Notes: a model not told the origin generated them from the sequence alone. A DNA stretch of 64,000 nucleotides from Pseudomonas sp. P5_109 (GCF_034009455.1 NZ_CP125380.1:1033001-1097000); one strand, 5' to 3'. Positions 18,596-27,964 are shown, counted from the first letter of the stretch. Numbers and translations: made by a program.

Positions 18596-18614
18596 GAGAA
18601 TATTTATCATTAAT
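18596..18614 (+). promoter_or_regulatory. Candidate Fur box
   Basis: GAGAATATTTATCATTAAT matches the 19-bp Fur consensus GATAATGATAATCATTATC at 13 positions and lies 67 bp upstream of the FecI-type sigma gene. Iron repression of the whole sigma/anti-sigma unit is the expected consequence. Confidence 0.7.
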
Positions 18615-18680
18615 ATTGCGACCTTTCCGGCCCCCTGACGCTGTCGTGGCTTCACCGGTTTTCAGGTCGAAACGTGAACG

Positions 18681-19253
18681 ATGATCACTCTGCCCCCCGA
18701 GCCCCACGATATCGAACGCGATCAACACCGCGGCGACCGTGCGCATTTTCTCCAGGTCTTTCTCTCCCAGCGTGCGCAAATGGAGGCGTTGGTGAATCGT
18801 CGCGTCGGTTGCCGGGCGACGGCGGCTGATCTGGTACAGGACTTGTTCCTGCGATTCTGGCGGCGGCCGCTGGTGCAGGTCGAGGAGCTCAGCACTTACC
18901 TGCTGCGCTGCGCTGGTAACATCGCCATCGACCATTTGCGCAGTGAAGGCACGCGCGTCCGCGCCAGTGAAGGCTTGATGGTCGAACCGCCGGACAGCCA
19001 CGGCAGCGGCCCGCAAGCGGCACTGGAGGCGGGCAATGATTTGCGTCACGTTGAAGCCGCGTTGCGCGCGCTGCCGGAACGCACGCGGCAGATCTTTTTG
19101 CTCAATCGCATTCACGGCCGTAAATACGCCGAGATCGCCAAGGCCATGGGTTTGTCCCAAAGTGCCGTGGAAAAACATATGATGCGCGCCCTCGAAGCCT
19201 GCAAGGCCAGCCTTCGGGAAGCCGAAACGCGTACGCCAGGGAAAGCACCGTGA
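18681..19253 (+). CDS. FecI-type ECF sigma factor
   Basis: 190 residues. Region 2 (TAADLVQDLFLRFWRRP and CAGNIAIDHLRSE) and region 4 (ALPERTRQIFLLNRIHGRKYAEIAKAMGLSQSAVEKHMMRAL) are both complete, as in iron-starvation sigma factors. It directs transcription of a cognate TonB-dependent receptor after signal transduction from the outer membrane. Its stop overlaps the start of the FecR-like gene by four bases, which suggests translational coupling. A Fur box lies upstream. Confidence 0.93.
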   Translation: MITLPPEPHDIERDQHRGDRAHFLQVFLSQRAQMEALVNRRVGCRATAADLVQDLFLRFWRRPLVQVEELSTYLLRCAGNIAIDHLRSEGTRVRASEGLMVEPPDSHGSGPQAALEAGNDLRHVEAALRALPERTRQIFLLNRIHGRKYAEIAKAMGLSQSAVEKHMMRALEACKASLREAETRTPGKAP

Positions 19254-20239
19254 ACAACTTCGAAAGCGTCATTCCGACGCCCGCTCAGGAGCAGGCCGCG
19301 CTGGCCTGGCTGAGTCTGTTGCATGACCAGCCAAGCAGCGGTGACCAGGCGACGTTCAGCCAGTGGTTGCAAGCCGACCCCGCCCATGCCGAGGCCTATG
19401 CCCGGGCGCAGGTTCTGTGGGAGCTGAGCGAAGGGCCAGCGCGCACGCTTGCCGATGAAGACGCCTTTGCCTTGCAGGGCTATCTCAACGCCATGGACAG
19501 GTCGCGGCGCAGCACGGTCGGGCGCTGGTCGGGTGCGCTGGCGATGGCTGCGTGTCTGCTGTTGATGATCAGTCTCGGCACAGGCTGGCAGCCAATGCGC
19601 TGGATCGATGACCTGGGGGCGGACTACGTCTCGGCACCGGGGGAAATCCGCACCGTCACCCTGGCCGATAAATCCCAGGTGACACTGGATGCCGACAGTG
19701 CCATCGCCGTGGATTTCAGTCGCGGCGAACGGCATGTGCAACTGCGTCGCGGCGCCGGATTCTTCAGCGTCACCCACACCGGCGAGCCATTTGTGGTGGA
19801 CGCCGAGAAGGGCCAGGCGCGGGTCCTGGGCACGCAATTCGAAGTCCGTTTGCAGCCCCATGGCGCGCAGGTCACGGTGTTGTCGGGACGGGTTGGCGTG
19901 ACGGCGGGCCAGGACGGCGAACAGCAAATTCTCAGCGCTGGCCAGCAAGTGGCCTACGGCGCAGGCTCGGCGGAAAAACTCCACGCGGTGGACAGCGAAG
20001 CGCAGTTGGCATGGCGCCAGGGCTGGCTCAATTACTACAAGGCGACGCTGGCCGATGTGGTGAATGACCTGAGCCGCTATTACCCCGGGCGGATCGTGCT
20101 GCTCAATGATGAACTGGCGGCCCGCCGGGTCAGTGGCAGCTTTCCGAGCCGGAACCCGCAGGCGGTGTTGAGTTCGTTGCAGGGGGTGTTGGGGTTTGAG
20201 CAGCATCAGGTGTTGGGGCATCTGATTATTCTGCGTTAA
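19250..20239 (+). CDS. FecR-type anti-sigma/sigma regulator
   Basis: 329 residues, GTG start overlapping the sigma gene. The N-terminal DUF4880 helix bundle (AALAWLSLLHDQPSSGDQATFSQWLQADPAHAEAYARAQ) is cytoplasmic and binds the sigma factor. One membrane helix lies at about residues 96-112 (LAMAACLLLMISLGTGW). The FecR domain (PGEIRTVTLADKSQVTLDADS) and a C-terminal STN-interacting part (YYKATLADVVNDLSRYYPGRIVLL) are periplasmic. It receives the signal from the receptor encoded downstream. Complete. Confidence 0.93.
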   Translation: MNNFESVIPTPAQEQAALAWLSLLHDQPSSGDQATFSQWLQADPAHAEAYARAQVLWELSEGPARTLADEDAFALQGYLNAMDRSRRSTVGRWSGALAMAACLLLMISLGTGWQPMRWIDDLGADYVSAPGEIRTVTLADKSQVTLDADSAIAVDFSRGERHVQLRRGAGFFSVTHTGEPFVVDAEKGQARVLGTQFEVRLQPHGAQVTVLSGRVGVTAGQDGEQQILSAGQQVAYGAGSAEKLHAVDSEAQLAWRQGWLNYYKATLADVVNDLSRYYPGRIVLLNDELAARRVSGSFPSRNPQAVLSSLQGVLGFEQHQVLGHLIILR

Positions 20240-20246
20240 GGCTACC

Positions 20247-20324
20247 GGCCCCTTCGCGAGCAAGCCCGCTCCCACAGGAGGAATGCATTCCAAATGTGGG
20301 AGCGGGCTTGCTCGCGAAGGGGCC
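20247..20324. repeat. BIME (inverted REP pair) between fecR-like and receptor genes
   Basis: GGCCCCTTCGCGAGCAAGCC ... and its inverse ending GCTCGCGAAGGGGCC, with a 17-bp spacer. It can form a long hairpin between the regulatory pair and the receptor gene and may limit read-through. Confidence 0.9.
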
Positions 20325-20455
20325 AGTTCAAACACCACATAAAGCTGATGAAAAATATTTTCAAAATGTGATGAGGTAAACCCGATTGCCATCCGTGTAC
20401 TGACTGAAACTGCGAGTCATTCGCATCCGTTGCGGTTCTACACAGGTCATGAGCA

Positions 20456-22885
20456 ATGAAGTCCAGGGCAAAATCGGGTTCGGTCAAACAATGGTTGGGT
20501 GTGTCTGCGTTGAGTTTTTCGGCATTGGCGTTGCTGCCGCTGAGCGTGGCGCTAGCCGCAGAGACCGGTAACAGCCAGCCACGTGGGCAATTCAGTTTTT
20601 CCCTGACCGCCAAACCGCTGCCCCAGGCCTTGAGTGATTTCAGCCGGGTGACCGGCATCAGCGTCGTCTACACCGATGAAGCGCCGTACGGCCTCAATGC
20701 ACCGGCGGTCAATGGCCAGATGAGTGCCGAACAGGCGCTGCAACGTCTGCTCACCGGTTCGGGCTTGACGTTCCGCCGCACCGACGGCCACACCATTGCA
20801 CTGGAGCCGCGACCGACCGAAGGCGCCTTGAACCTGGGCGCAACCACCATCACCTCGGTGATGGATGAGTCCATGAGTTACCAGCCGCCACCGACCTCTT
20901 CGGTGATGCGCTCCTCGGCCCCGATTCAGGAAATCCCGCAGACCATCAACGTCGTCCCGGCCCAGGTCATCCGCGACCAGGCGCCGCGCAATCTCGATGA
21001 CGCCCTGGCCAATGTCAGCGGCATCACCCAGGCCAACACCCTGGGCAGCACCCAGGACTCGGTGATGGTCCGTGGGTTTGGCGACAACCGCAATGGCTCG
21101 ATCATGCGCGACGGCATGCCGATCGTGCAGGGCCGTGGCCTCAATGCGAGCGTCGACCGGGTCGAAGTGCTCAAGGGCCCGGCTTCGTTGCTCTACGGCA
21201 TCCAGGATCCGGGTGGCGTGGTCAATATGGTCAGCAAGAAGCCCGAGCTTGAGCATTACAACGCACTGACTGCGCGGGGTTCGAGCTATGGCGATGGCAA
21301 GAACGGCAGCGGCGGCGGTTTCGACAGCACTGGGGCCCTCGGCGATTCCGGGCTGGCCTATCGCATGGTGCTGGACTACGAAGACGAAGATTACTGGCGC
21401 AACTTCGGTGTGCATCGCGAGAGCCTGATTGCGCCGTCGCTGGCCTGGTACGGCGAAAGCACCCAGTTGCTGTTCGCCTATGAGCACCGCGAATTCCTCA
21501 CGCCGTTCGACCGCGGCACGTTGATCGATCCACGGACCAACCATCCGCTGGACATCTCGCGCAACGAGCGTCTCGACGAGCCGTTCAACAACATGGAGGG
21601 GCGTTCGGACCTCTATCACTTCGAAGCCGATCACGAACTCAACGACAACTGGAAAGCCCATTTCGGCTACAGCTGGAACCGCGAGACCTACGACGCCAGT
21701 CAGGTCCGCGTGACCGCCATCGACACCAAGAAGGGCACCCTGATCCGCAGCATGGACGGCACGCAGAACGCGATCAGCACCGATCGTTTCACCACTGCCA
21801 GTCTGGAAGGCAACGTCAATGTGCTGGGCATGCAGCACGACCTGCTGTTCGGCATCGACGACGAATACCGCAAGATCTACCGCGAAGACCTGATCCGCCA
21901 GAAAAGCCGCACCCAGTTCAGCTACGTGAACCCGATCTATGGCCAGGAAGTGCCGGGCACCACTGTCAGCGCTCCCGACAGCGCGCAGACCGATGAACTG
22001 CGCAGCGATTCGATCTTCCTACAGGACTCCATCCACCTCACCGACCAGTGGATACTTGTGGCCGGTGCGCGCTTCCAGACTTACGACCAGTACGCCGGCA
22101 AAGGCGTGCCGTTCCACGCCAACACCGACAGCAACGGGCAGAAATGGGTGCCGCGCGCGGGCCTTGTGTACAAGTACACCGATGCCGTGTCGTTCTACGG
22201 CAGCTACACCGAGTCGTTCAAGCCCAACTCGACCATCGCGCCGTTGAGCGGCAGCAGCACCGTGCTTGACGGCGGCATCGCGCCGGAAGAGGCCAAGTCC
22301 TGGGAGCTGGGTGCCAAGCTGGATCTGCCGGGGCGCGTCACCGGCAACATTGCGCTGTTCGACATCAAGAAGCGCAACGTGCTGGTGGCCAACGCCGAAG
22401 GCCCGACCACGATTTACAGTGCCGCCGGCGAAGTGCGTTCCCGTGGCCTGGAAGTGGACCTGAGCGGTCAGTTGACGGATCGCTGGAGCATGATCGGCAG
22501 CTATGCCTACACCGATGCCGAGGTCACCGAAGATCCTGATTACAAAGGCAATCAACTGCAAAACGTGGCGAAGAACAGCGGCTCGCTGTCGGCTGTATAC
22601 GACTTCGGCACGATTGTCGGTGGCGACCAGTTGCGGGTCGGCGCCGGGGCGCGTTATGTGGGGGAGCGCGCGGGCAACGCGGTGAACGATTTCGACCTGC
22701 CGAGCTACACCGTGGCCGATGCGTTCGCCACCTACGACACCAGGGTCGAAGGGCAGAAGGTCAAGTTCCAGCTCAATGTGAAGAACCTGTTTGACCGCAC
22801 TTACTACACCTCGGCGGCGAGCCGGTTCTTTGTGTCGATGGGGGATTCGCGGCAGGTGACGTTGTCCAGCACCTTGGAGTTTTGA
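20456..22885 (+). CDS. TonB-dependent siderophore receptor with N-terminal signalling domain
   Basis: 809 residues. Signal peptide to about residue 35 (ALALLPLSVALAAETG). An STN signalling domain spans about 45-120 (FSLTAKPLPQALSDFSRVTGISVVYTDE), followed by the plug (QEIPQTINVVPAQVIRDQ, VMVRGFGDN) and a 22-strand barrel ending in ...VTLSSTLEF with terminal Phe. The STN domain shows that it signals to the FecR/FecI pair directly upstream, so the three genes form one cell-surface signalling system. Overall similarity is to ferric hydroxamate-type receptors such as FoxA/FiuA, but the ligand cannot be fixed from sequence alone. Confidence 0.92.
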   Translation: MKSRAKSGSVKQWLGVSALSFSALALLPLSVALAAETGNSQPRGQFSFSLTAKPLPQALSDFSRVTGISVVYTDEAPYGLNAPAVNGQMSAEQALQRLLTGSGLTFRRTDGHTIALEPRPTEGALNLGATTITSVMDESMSYQPPPTSSVMRSSAPIQEIPQTINVVPAQVIRDQAPRNLDDALANVSGITQANTLGSTQDSVMVRGFGDNRNGSIMRDGMPIVQGRGLNASVDRVEVLKGPASLLYGIQDPGGVVNMVSKKPELEHYNALTARGSSYGDGKNGSGGGFDSTGALGDSGLAYRMVLDYEDEDYWRNFGVHRESLIAPSLAWYGESTQLLFAYEHREFLTPFDRGTLIDPRTNHPLDISRNERLDEPFNNMEGRSDLYHFEADHELNDNWKAHFGYSWNRETYDASQVRVTAIDTKKGTLIRSMDGTQNAISTDRFTTASLEGNVNVLGMQHDLLFGIDDEYRKIYREDLIRQKSRTQFSYVNPIYGQEVPGTTVSAPDSAQTDELRSDSIFLQDSIHLTDQWILVAGARFQTYDQYAGKGVPFHANTDSNGQKWVPRAGLVYKYTDAVSFYGSYTESFKPNSTIAPLSGSSTVLDGGIAPEEAKSWELGAKLDLPGRVTGNIALFDIKKRNVLVANAEGPTTIYSAAGEVRSRGLEVDLSGQLTDRWSMIGSYAYTDAEVTEDPDYKGNQLQNVAKNSGSLSAVYDFGTIVGGDQLRVGAGARYVGERAGNAVNDFDLPSYTVADAFATYDTRVEGQKVKFQLNVKNLFDRTYYTSAASRFFVSMGDSRQVTLSSTLEF

Positions 22886-22905
22886 CGGTAGACCGTGTCA
22901 TCGTT

Positions 22906-22983
22906 CTTCGCGAGCAAGCCCGCTCCCACATTGGCCCGCGTCGCACGCAGATCAAATTGTGGGAGCTGGCTTGCTCGCGAAGG
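22906..22983. repeat. BIME (inverted REP pair)
   Basis: CTTCGCGAGCAAGCCCGCTC ... GGGAGCTGGCTTGCTCGCGA, between the convergent receptor and AraC genes; probable 3-prime structure for both transcripts. Confidence 0.88.
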
Positions 22984-23012
22984 CGGCAAGTGTGGCGCCG
23001 AAGTTCCCGGGC

Positions 23013-23891
23013 CTAGCGCAAAAAAAATGCCTGTCGATACTCGCCGGGCGTTCCACCCAGGGCCTGGCGAAAGCGGTTGGTGAAGTGGCTGGCGCTGGAA
23101 AAACCGCAGGCCAGTGCAATCTCCCCCAGCGGTTGTGAGGTCGTGCGCAGCAACTCCCGCGCGCGGTTCAGGCGCCGTGCCAGCACATACTGATGGGGCG
23201 GCAAGCCAAAAGTTTCGCGGAACATCCGTGCGAAGTGGTATTCCGACAACGCGCACAAAGCCGCCAACTGACCAAGGCTGATGGTTTCGTCCAGATGGCT
23301 GTCGATGTACTCCACCAGATGCCGACGCTGATACGCGGCCAACCCACCTTTAAGGCGCAGGTCTTGCCGCGCATTGACCTGACTGAGCAGGGCATGGCTG
23401 AGCAATTCGTGAGCCAGGCTGCTGGTGAGCAGACGCTCGCCCGGTTCGTCCCAGTTCAGGGCGATCAACTGCCGAAAGCGCAACGCCTGTTGCGGATCGT
23501 CGAGAAAGGTCTGCTCGCGTAGCTGCATTTGCCGTGGCTCGCGATCGAGCAGGGTGACGCAACCGAGGGCAAATTGTTCGGGGCTGAAGTACAGGTGTGC
23601 CAGGCGAATGTCGCCATTGATCACCCAGCCTGACTGATGGTCGGCCGGCAGGATGCACAGTTTGTCCGGCCCTCCCTTGTTGCCGGGCTGGTCACGGCGA
23701 AAGGTGCCGGTGCCGCCGGCAATGTAACAGGACAACGTGTGGTGGCTGGGCGCTTCGTATTCCTGGGCGTCGTGGTGATTGCTCCACAAGGCTGCAGACA
23801 AGCCGTCACCGAGCTCGGCGCTGTGCTCGAGGCGAGCGTTCGGCGAGCGGTTGAGGGCTTGAAAGACTTGTAGGTTGTCCAGTGCGGCCAT
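23013..23891 (-). CDS. AraC family transcriptional regulator
   Basis: 292 residues. An N-terminal cupin-like ligand-binding half is followed by two C-terminal helix-turn-helix motifs: ISLGQLAALCALSEYHFARMFRETFGLPPHQYVLARRLNRA and the conserved PLGEIALACGFSSASHFTNRFRQALGGTPGEYR. It is divergent from the EamA transporter gene 138 bp away, its most likely target. It is also convergent with the siderophore receptor gene, but nothing in the sequence links it to iron. Confidence 0.9.
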   Translation of the reverse strand: MAALDNLQVFQALNRSPNARLEHSAELGDGLSAALWSNHHDAQEYEAPSHHTLSCYIAGGTGTFRRDQPGNKGGPDKLCILPADHQSGWVINGDIRLAHLYFSPEQFALGCVTLLDREPRQMQLREQTFLDDPQQALRFRQLIALNWDEPGERLLTSSLAHELLSHALLSQVNARQDLRLKGGLAAYQRRHLVEYIDSHLDETISLGQLAALCALSEYHFARMFRETFGLPPHQYVLARRLNRARELLRTTSQPLGEIALACGFSSASHFTNRFRQALGGTPGEYRQAFFLR

Positions 23892-24029
23892 GATCGGTTC
23901 TCTCTAACGCCTTGCATCCTACTCCGTAGACGTTCCCCTGCCAGCCAGTCGCCAGACAAAAGCGCAAGTTTATGCAAGTGCGCGAAGGCGCGACGCGGGA
24001 CACTGGGCACCTGTCGAGGAGCCTTTGCC

Positions 24030-24932
24030 ATGAACCTTTCTTTGTATTTGCTGACCGTGCTGATCTGGGGAACCACCTGGATTGCCTTGAAATGGCAGCT
24101 GGGCGTGGTCGCGATTCCCGTGTCGATCGTCTACCGCTTTGGCCTCGCCGCGTTGGTGTTGTTCGTGATCCTGCTGCTCAGCCGGCGCCTGCAAGTGATG
24201 AATCGTCGCGGGCACCTGATCTGCCTGGCTCAGGGCCTGTGCCTGTTCTGTGTCAACTTCATGTGCTTCCTCACCGCGAGCCAGTGGATTCCCAGCGGCC
24301 TGGTGGCCGTGGTGTTTTCCACCGCGACGCTGTGGAATGCCCTCAATGCGCGGGTGTTCTTCGGCCAGAAAATCGCCCGCAATGTGCTGATGGGTGGTGC
24401 GTTGGGCTTGCTTGGGCTGGGCCTGCTGTTCTGGCCGGAACTGGCTGGGCATACCGCCAGCCCGGAAACCTTGCTTGGCCTGGGCCTGGCCCTGTGCGGC
24501 ACCTTGTGTTTCTCTGCGGGTAACATGCTGTCGAGCCTGCAACAGAAGGCCGGTCTCAAGCCGTTGACCACCAATGCCTGGGGCATGGCCTACGGGGCGG
24601 CAATGCTCTCGGTGTGGTGCCTGGTCAAAGGCATTCCCTTCGACATGGAAATGAGCGTGCGTTACATCGGGTCACTGTTGTACCTGGTGATTCCGGGGTC
24701 GGTGATCGGTTTTACTGCCTACCTGACTTTGGTCGGTCGCATGGGGCCGGAGCGCGCGGCCTATTGCACGGTACTGTTTCCGGTGGTGGCGCTGAATGTC
24801 TCGGCGTTTGCCGAAGGTTACCAGTGGACCGCTCCGGCACTGGCGGGGCTGGTAATGGTCATGTTGGGTAATGTGCTGGTGTTTCGCAAGCCCAGGGCGA
24901 GTGCCGGTCCGGTGGCGGGAAAGTTGGCGTGA
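24030..24932 (+). CDS. EamA/DMT family transporter
   Basis: 300 residues with about ten membrane helices arranged as two EamA repeats (LYLLTVLIWGTTWIALKWQLG at the start of the first repeat and LCGTLCFSAGNMLSSLQQ at the start of the second). Drug/metabolite exporters of this type usually efflux amino acids or related small molecules; the substrate here is unknown. GAGGAG lies 8 bp upstream of the ATG. Divergently paired with an AraC regulator. Confidence 0.9.
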   Translation: MNLSLYLLTVLIWGTTWIALKWQLGVVAIPVSIVYRFGLAALVLFVILLLSRRLQVMNRRGHLICLAQGLCLFCVNFMCFLTASQWIPSGLVAVVFSTATLWNALNARVFFGQKIARNVLMGGALGLLGLGLLFWPELAGHTASPETLLGLGLALCGTLCFSAGNMLSSLQQKAGLKPLTTNAWGMAYGAAMLSVWCLVKGIPFDMEMSVRYIGSLLYLVIPGSVIGFTAYLTLVGRMGPERAAYCTVLFPVVALNVSAFAEGYQWTAPALAGLVMVMLGNVLVFRKPRASAGPVAGKLA

Positions 24933-24938
24933 AGCTGT

Positions 24939-25448
24939 TCAGGTATCCCTTGCCGCCAACAAATAGATAATGCCGAAGAACATGTATTCAATTTGGATTT
25001 GTGCCCAGTAAAGGGCATTGGCCTGTTTGGAGTACTCTAAGTCAAACCATTCGTTTAGTATGATGATGTAAAAAGTCTGATACGTAAAAATGGCTGTAAT
25101 AAAACCGCTTATGGCAAATTTCTTGGCTTCGTAGAACTCGCTGCGTGATGCATCGAGTTTACGATATAGTTGATAAAATCCAACTATGAAACTGCATGTG
25201 TACATGGTCTCGAGTGTGATCAGTGCCCAGTAAAAGCGGTGATGAAACAGGGGTGAGCTGATGGCGCGGTATCGGCGGGAGTCATTGTCGACGGTGTCGC
25301 TCATGCTGATGATTCGACCGATATATTCGGCGTATGCACTGTAGTCGGTAATATTGTTGATAAGTGTCGTTGTACCGAATAGTGCCGCCATGAAGATAAC
25401 TATTAATTTGCTCCGTCTTACCATGCAGGAAGTGGTGAAATAGCTCAT
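24939..25448 (-). CDS. DUF2165 family small integral membrane protein
   Basis: 169 residues with four predicted membrane helices (about 12-30, 73-95, 110-130 and 147-164). Motifs include FGTTTLINNITDY, FHHRFYWALITLETMYT and the terminal IQIEYMFFGIIYLLAARDT, typical of DUF2165. Function unknown. The gene and its upstream 190 bp are clearly richer in A+T and use AT-ending codons (ATA, AAT, TTT), unlike the neighbours, so horizontal acquisition is likely. ATG 25448 is preceded by GGAGAG. Confidence 0.85.
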   Translation of the reverse strand: MSYFTTSCMVRRSKLIVIFMAALFGTTTLINNITDYSAYAEYIGRIISMSDTVDNDSRRYRAISSPLFHHRFYWALITLETMYTCSFIVGFYQLYRKLDASRSEFYEAKKFAISGFITAIFTYQTFYIIILNEWFDLEYSKQANALYWAQIQIEYMFFGIIYLLAARDT

Positions 25449-25643
25449 GCAGGATGCTCTCCGAATGTACGGTTGATACGTTCTTGTTTTTCGGAGTTTA
25501 TAGCTGTTTAGATGCAGTGGGGGTAAAGAGTGCTTTGCGAGTTATGTCGCTTGTTATAAGGGGTTGGTGGAAAGTTGCTTAAGGTAGATACTTTGCAGGT
25601 TTTATATAAAGTGGCACGCCAATGATGACGTGCCATTGTTCAA

Positions 25644-26618
25644 TCAGACTTTCCACACCTGCGGATTGACCAGATCCTGCGGTCGCTCACCCAACAAGGC
25701 ACTGCGCAAGTTAGCCAGGGCACGGTTGGCCATGGCATCGCGGGTCTCATGGGTGGCCGAGCCGATGTGCGGCAAGGTCACGGCGTTTTTCAGCTGGAAC
25801 AGGGGTGACTCGGCCAGCGGTTCTTTTTCGTACACGTCCAGCCCGGCACCACGAATGCGGTTGTTTTGCAGCGCTTCGATCAATGCCGGCTCATCGACTA
25901 CCGGACCACGGGCGATGTTCACCAGAATGGCGCTCGGCTTCATCAACGCCAGTTCGCGATGGCTGATGAGGTGTTTGGTCTGTTCGCTGAGCGGGACCAC
26001 CAGGCAGACGAAATCGGCCTCGGCCAGCAACTGATCGAGGCTGCGGTATTGCGCGCCGAGTTCCTGTTCCAGCCCGGTCTTGCGGCTATTGCCGCTATAG
26101 ATGACCGGCATGTTGAACCCCAGTCGACCGCGTCGGGCAATGGCGGCACCGATGTTGCCCATGCCGACGATGCCCAGCGTCTTGCCATGCACGTCACAAC
26201 CGAACAACGGCGCACCGACAGTGGCTTGCCATTGCCCGGCCTTGGTCCAGGCATCCAGTTCGGCGACGCGACGCGCACTGCTCATCAATAGCGCAAACGC
26301 CAGGTCGGCGGTGCTTTCGGTGAGCACATCCGGCGTGTTGGTCAGCATGATCCCGCGTTCGTTGAAGTAGGCGAGGTCATAGTTGTCGTAGCCCACCGAG
26401 ACACTGGACACCACTTCCAGGCTGGTGGCGTTTTCCAATTGAGCGCGGCCGAGTTTACGACCGACACCGATCAGGCCGTGGGCGTGGGGCAGGGCTTCGT
26501 TGAATTGGGCGCTGATGTCGCCGTTTTTCGGATTCGGCACGATGACGTCGAAGTCTTGTTGCAGGCGTTCGACCATTTCCGGGGTGACGCGGCTGAATGC
26601 CAGGACAGTCTTTTTCAT
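25644..26618 (-). CDS. ghrB: D-2-hydroxyacid dehydrogenase (glyoxylate/hydroxypyruvate/2-ketogluconate reductase type)
   Basis: 324 residues, start MKKTVLAFSRVTPEMVERL at 26618; upstream codons in the open frame have no family similarity. Rossmann motif GIVGMGNIGAAIARRG. Catalytic Arg, Glu and His are visible in VNIARGPVVDEPALIEAL, GAGLDVYEKEPL and LPHIGSATHETRDAM. NAD(P)H-dependent reductase of 2-oxo acids; the GhrB/TkrA subgroup reduces glyoxylate, hydroxypyruvate and 2-ketogluconate. Stands alone. Confidence 0.87.
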   Translation of the reverse strand: MKKTVLAFSRVTPEMVERLQQDFDVIVPNPKNGDISAQFNEALPHAHGLIGVGRKLGRAQLENATSLEVVSSVSVGYDNYDLAYFNERGIMLTNTPDVLTESTADLAFALLMSSARRVAELDAWTKAGQWQATVGAPLFGCDVHGKTLGIVGMGNIGAAIARRGRLGFNMPVIYSGNSRKTGLEQELGAQYRSLDQLLAEADFVCLVVPLSEQTKHLISHRELALMKPSAILVNIARGPVVDEPALIEALQNNRIRGAGLDVYEKEPLAESPLFQLKNAVTLPHIGSATHETRDAMANRALANLRSALLGERPQDLVNPQVWKV

Positions 26619-26812
26619 GAGGGGCGGGCTCGTCGGGCGGTGAAGAATGATGAGCACGCTAACATTCTTCACGGGATTTGTGCGAGTCGTCAGGCGGTCA
26701 ATGCAAGCTTGCAGCTTGCGGGGCGTCATCCAGTTATACTGCGGCACTTCTTATACTGTGACATGCGGCTCGCTCACCGGGCCCGACACTTCATGCACCA
26801 CCCGGAGCTTTC

Positions 26813-27070
26813 ATGACTTCCCCGAAACAACCGCCGGTCGCCGACGCCCTGAGCGACGTGCAGGCAGAGCTGCCAGACAGCGTCGACTCCAGCGCCGACA
26901 GCGAAACCAAAGCCGAGATCCCGGCGTTCAAGTTCCCCTTCAAGCCGGGTGAGCTGGCAGCCGCCAAGGGCTCCAACCAGCCGTGGTACAAGAACGGTGC
27001 CAAGAACGGCCACACCAAGACGCCGGGCATGGCACCGCCGGGGACGCGTCGGTCGATGGGCAAGCGCTGA
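26813..27070 (+). CDS. Small conserved hypothetical protein
   Basis: 85 residues, no signal peptide or membrane segment. Acidic N-terminal half (Asp/Glu/Ser-rich), then FKFPFKPGELAAAKGSNQPWYKNGAKNGHTKTPG and a basic end RRSMGKR, so probably disordered. CGGAGC lies 5 bp before the ATG. I recognise it only as a small protein of a kind seen in Pseudomonas genomes; no function can be proposed. Confidence 0.65.
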   Translation: MTSPKQPPVADALSDVQAELPDSVDSSADSETKAEIPAFKFPFKPGELAAAKGSNQPWYKNGAKNGHTKTPGMAPPGTRRSMGKR

Positions 27071-27101
27071 GTTTTTATCACCGCGGCGTCTGATCTGCCG
27101 T

Positions 27102-27185
27102 CTTCGCGAGCAAGTCCGCTCCCACATCTGATCGCATTCTCATGAAAGAACGCGGTCCCCTGTGGGAGCGGGCTTGCTCGCGAAG
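27102..27185. repeat. BIME (inverted REP pair)
   Basis: CTTCGCGAGCAAGTCCGCTC ... GGGAGCGGGCTTGCTCGCGA, between convergent genes. Confidence 0.88.
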
Positions 27186-27214
27186 GAGCCGGCATAAACA
27201 CTGCAAATCCCGAA

Positions 27215-27964
27215 TCAAACCGCCCGCAACGATATAAACGAGTAATTCGCCGGCGCATCCGTCGCCACTTGTGCACCTGCGTCCAGCACTTGCCCGGCAA
27301 TATCGTCCCCCGACACATGAAACAGCCATTCGCTGCCCCACTCAGGCAAAGTTTGTCCCGCCAGTTCATCGACGATCGTGGCGAACTCCACCATATCCGG
27401 CAGATAAGCGGTAAAGCCGTCCCCCTTCAGGGCTGTCGTGCGAATGCCCAGCAAGGCGCAAATCGCATCCTTGGTCTGAATGTCATCGCGATCCGCCTGG
27501 CGGGAGCGCTGGATCAGTTCCGATAACTCCCGGTCGACCAGATTGCCGCCGACGATCAGCTCCGGCCCTGTTTCCCACGACTCAGGCGGACATTCCTTCA
27601 CGGCTGTGTTCAGAGGTATGTGCGGATTGATTTCCATCGGATAGATGCGGCATACCAACGGCCGGCGTTCGTAGATTCGGCAGAGGTTGTCTTCGTCAAG
27701 ATTTCGGCAGGGGCCGACATTGTAGGCGGCGAAGGTGATGGCCACATACGCCTTGGATCCGCCGCTGCACACCGCCGTCGAACGGCGTTCGGCGTGTTCC
27801 CGTTGGTGCACCGGCAGGCCCAGGCCGTTGTCCAGAAACGCCTCCACCAGCACGATCACCTGACCTCCGTCGGCTGCCCACATCCGGGCTTCGCTCAGGG
27901 TCAGGGGTACATGGTGGTCGTTGCAGCATTTGCCGCAGCCTACGCAGGAAAACCTCGTATTCAT
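27215..27964 (-). CDS. YkgJ family cysteine-cluster protein
   Basis: 249 residues from MNTRFSCVGCGKCCNDHH. The N-terminal CVGCGKCC and the later CRNLDEDNLCRIYERRPLVCRIYP form the conserved cysteine set of the YkgJ/Fe-S-oxidoreductase-like family, thought to bind zinc or an Fe-S cluster. The C-terminal half is unassigned. The frame extends to a GTG at 28015, but the cysteine motif is normally near the N-terminus, so 27964 is preferred. No Shine-Dalgarno is obvious for either start. Confidence 0.82.
   Translation of the reverse strand: MNTRFSCVGCGKCCNDHHVPLTLSEARMWAADGGQVIVLVEAFLDNGLGLPVHQREHAERRSTAVCSGGSKAYVAITFAAYNVGPCRNLDEDNLCRIYERRPLVCRIYPMEINPHIPLNTAVKECPPESWETGPELIVGGNLVDRELSELIQRSRQADRDDIQTKDAICALLGIRTTALKGDGFTAYLPDMVEFATIVDELAGQTLPEWGSEWLFHVSGDDIAGQVLDAGAQVATDAPANYSFISLRAV

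Noticed and set aside
23013..23891. AraC gene as a regulator of the siderophore receptor
   Set aside because: It is convergent with the receptor and divergent from the EamA transporter, and the receptor already has a FecI/FecR pair; kept only as the likely transporter regulator.
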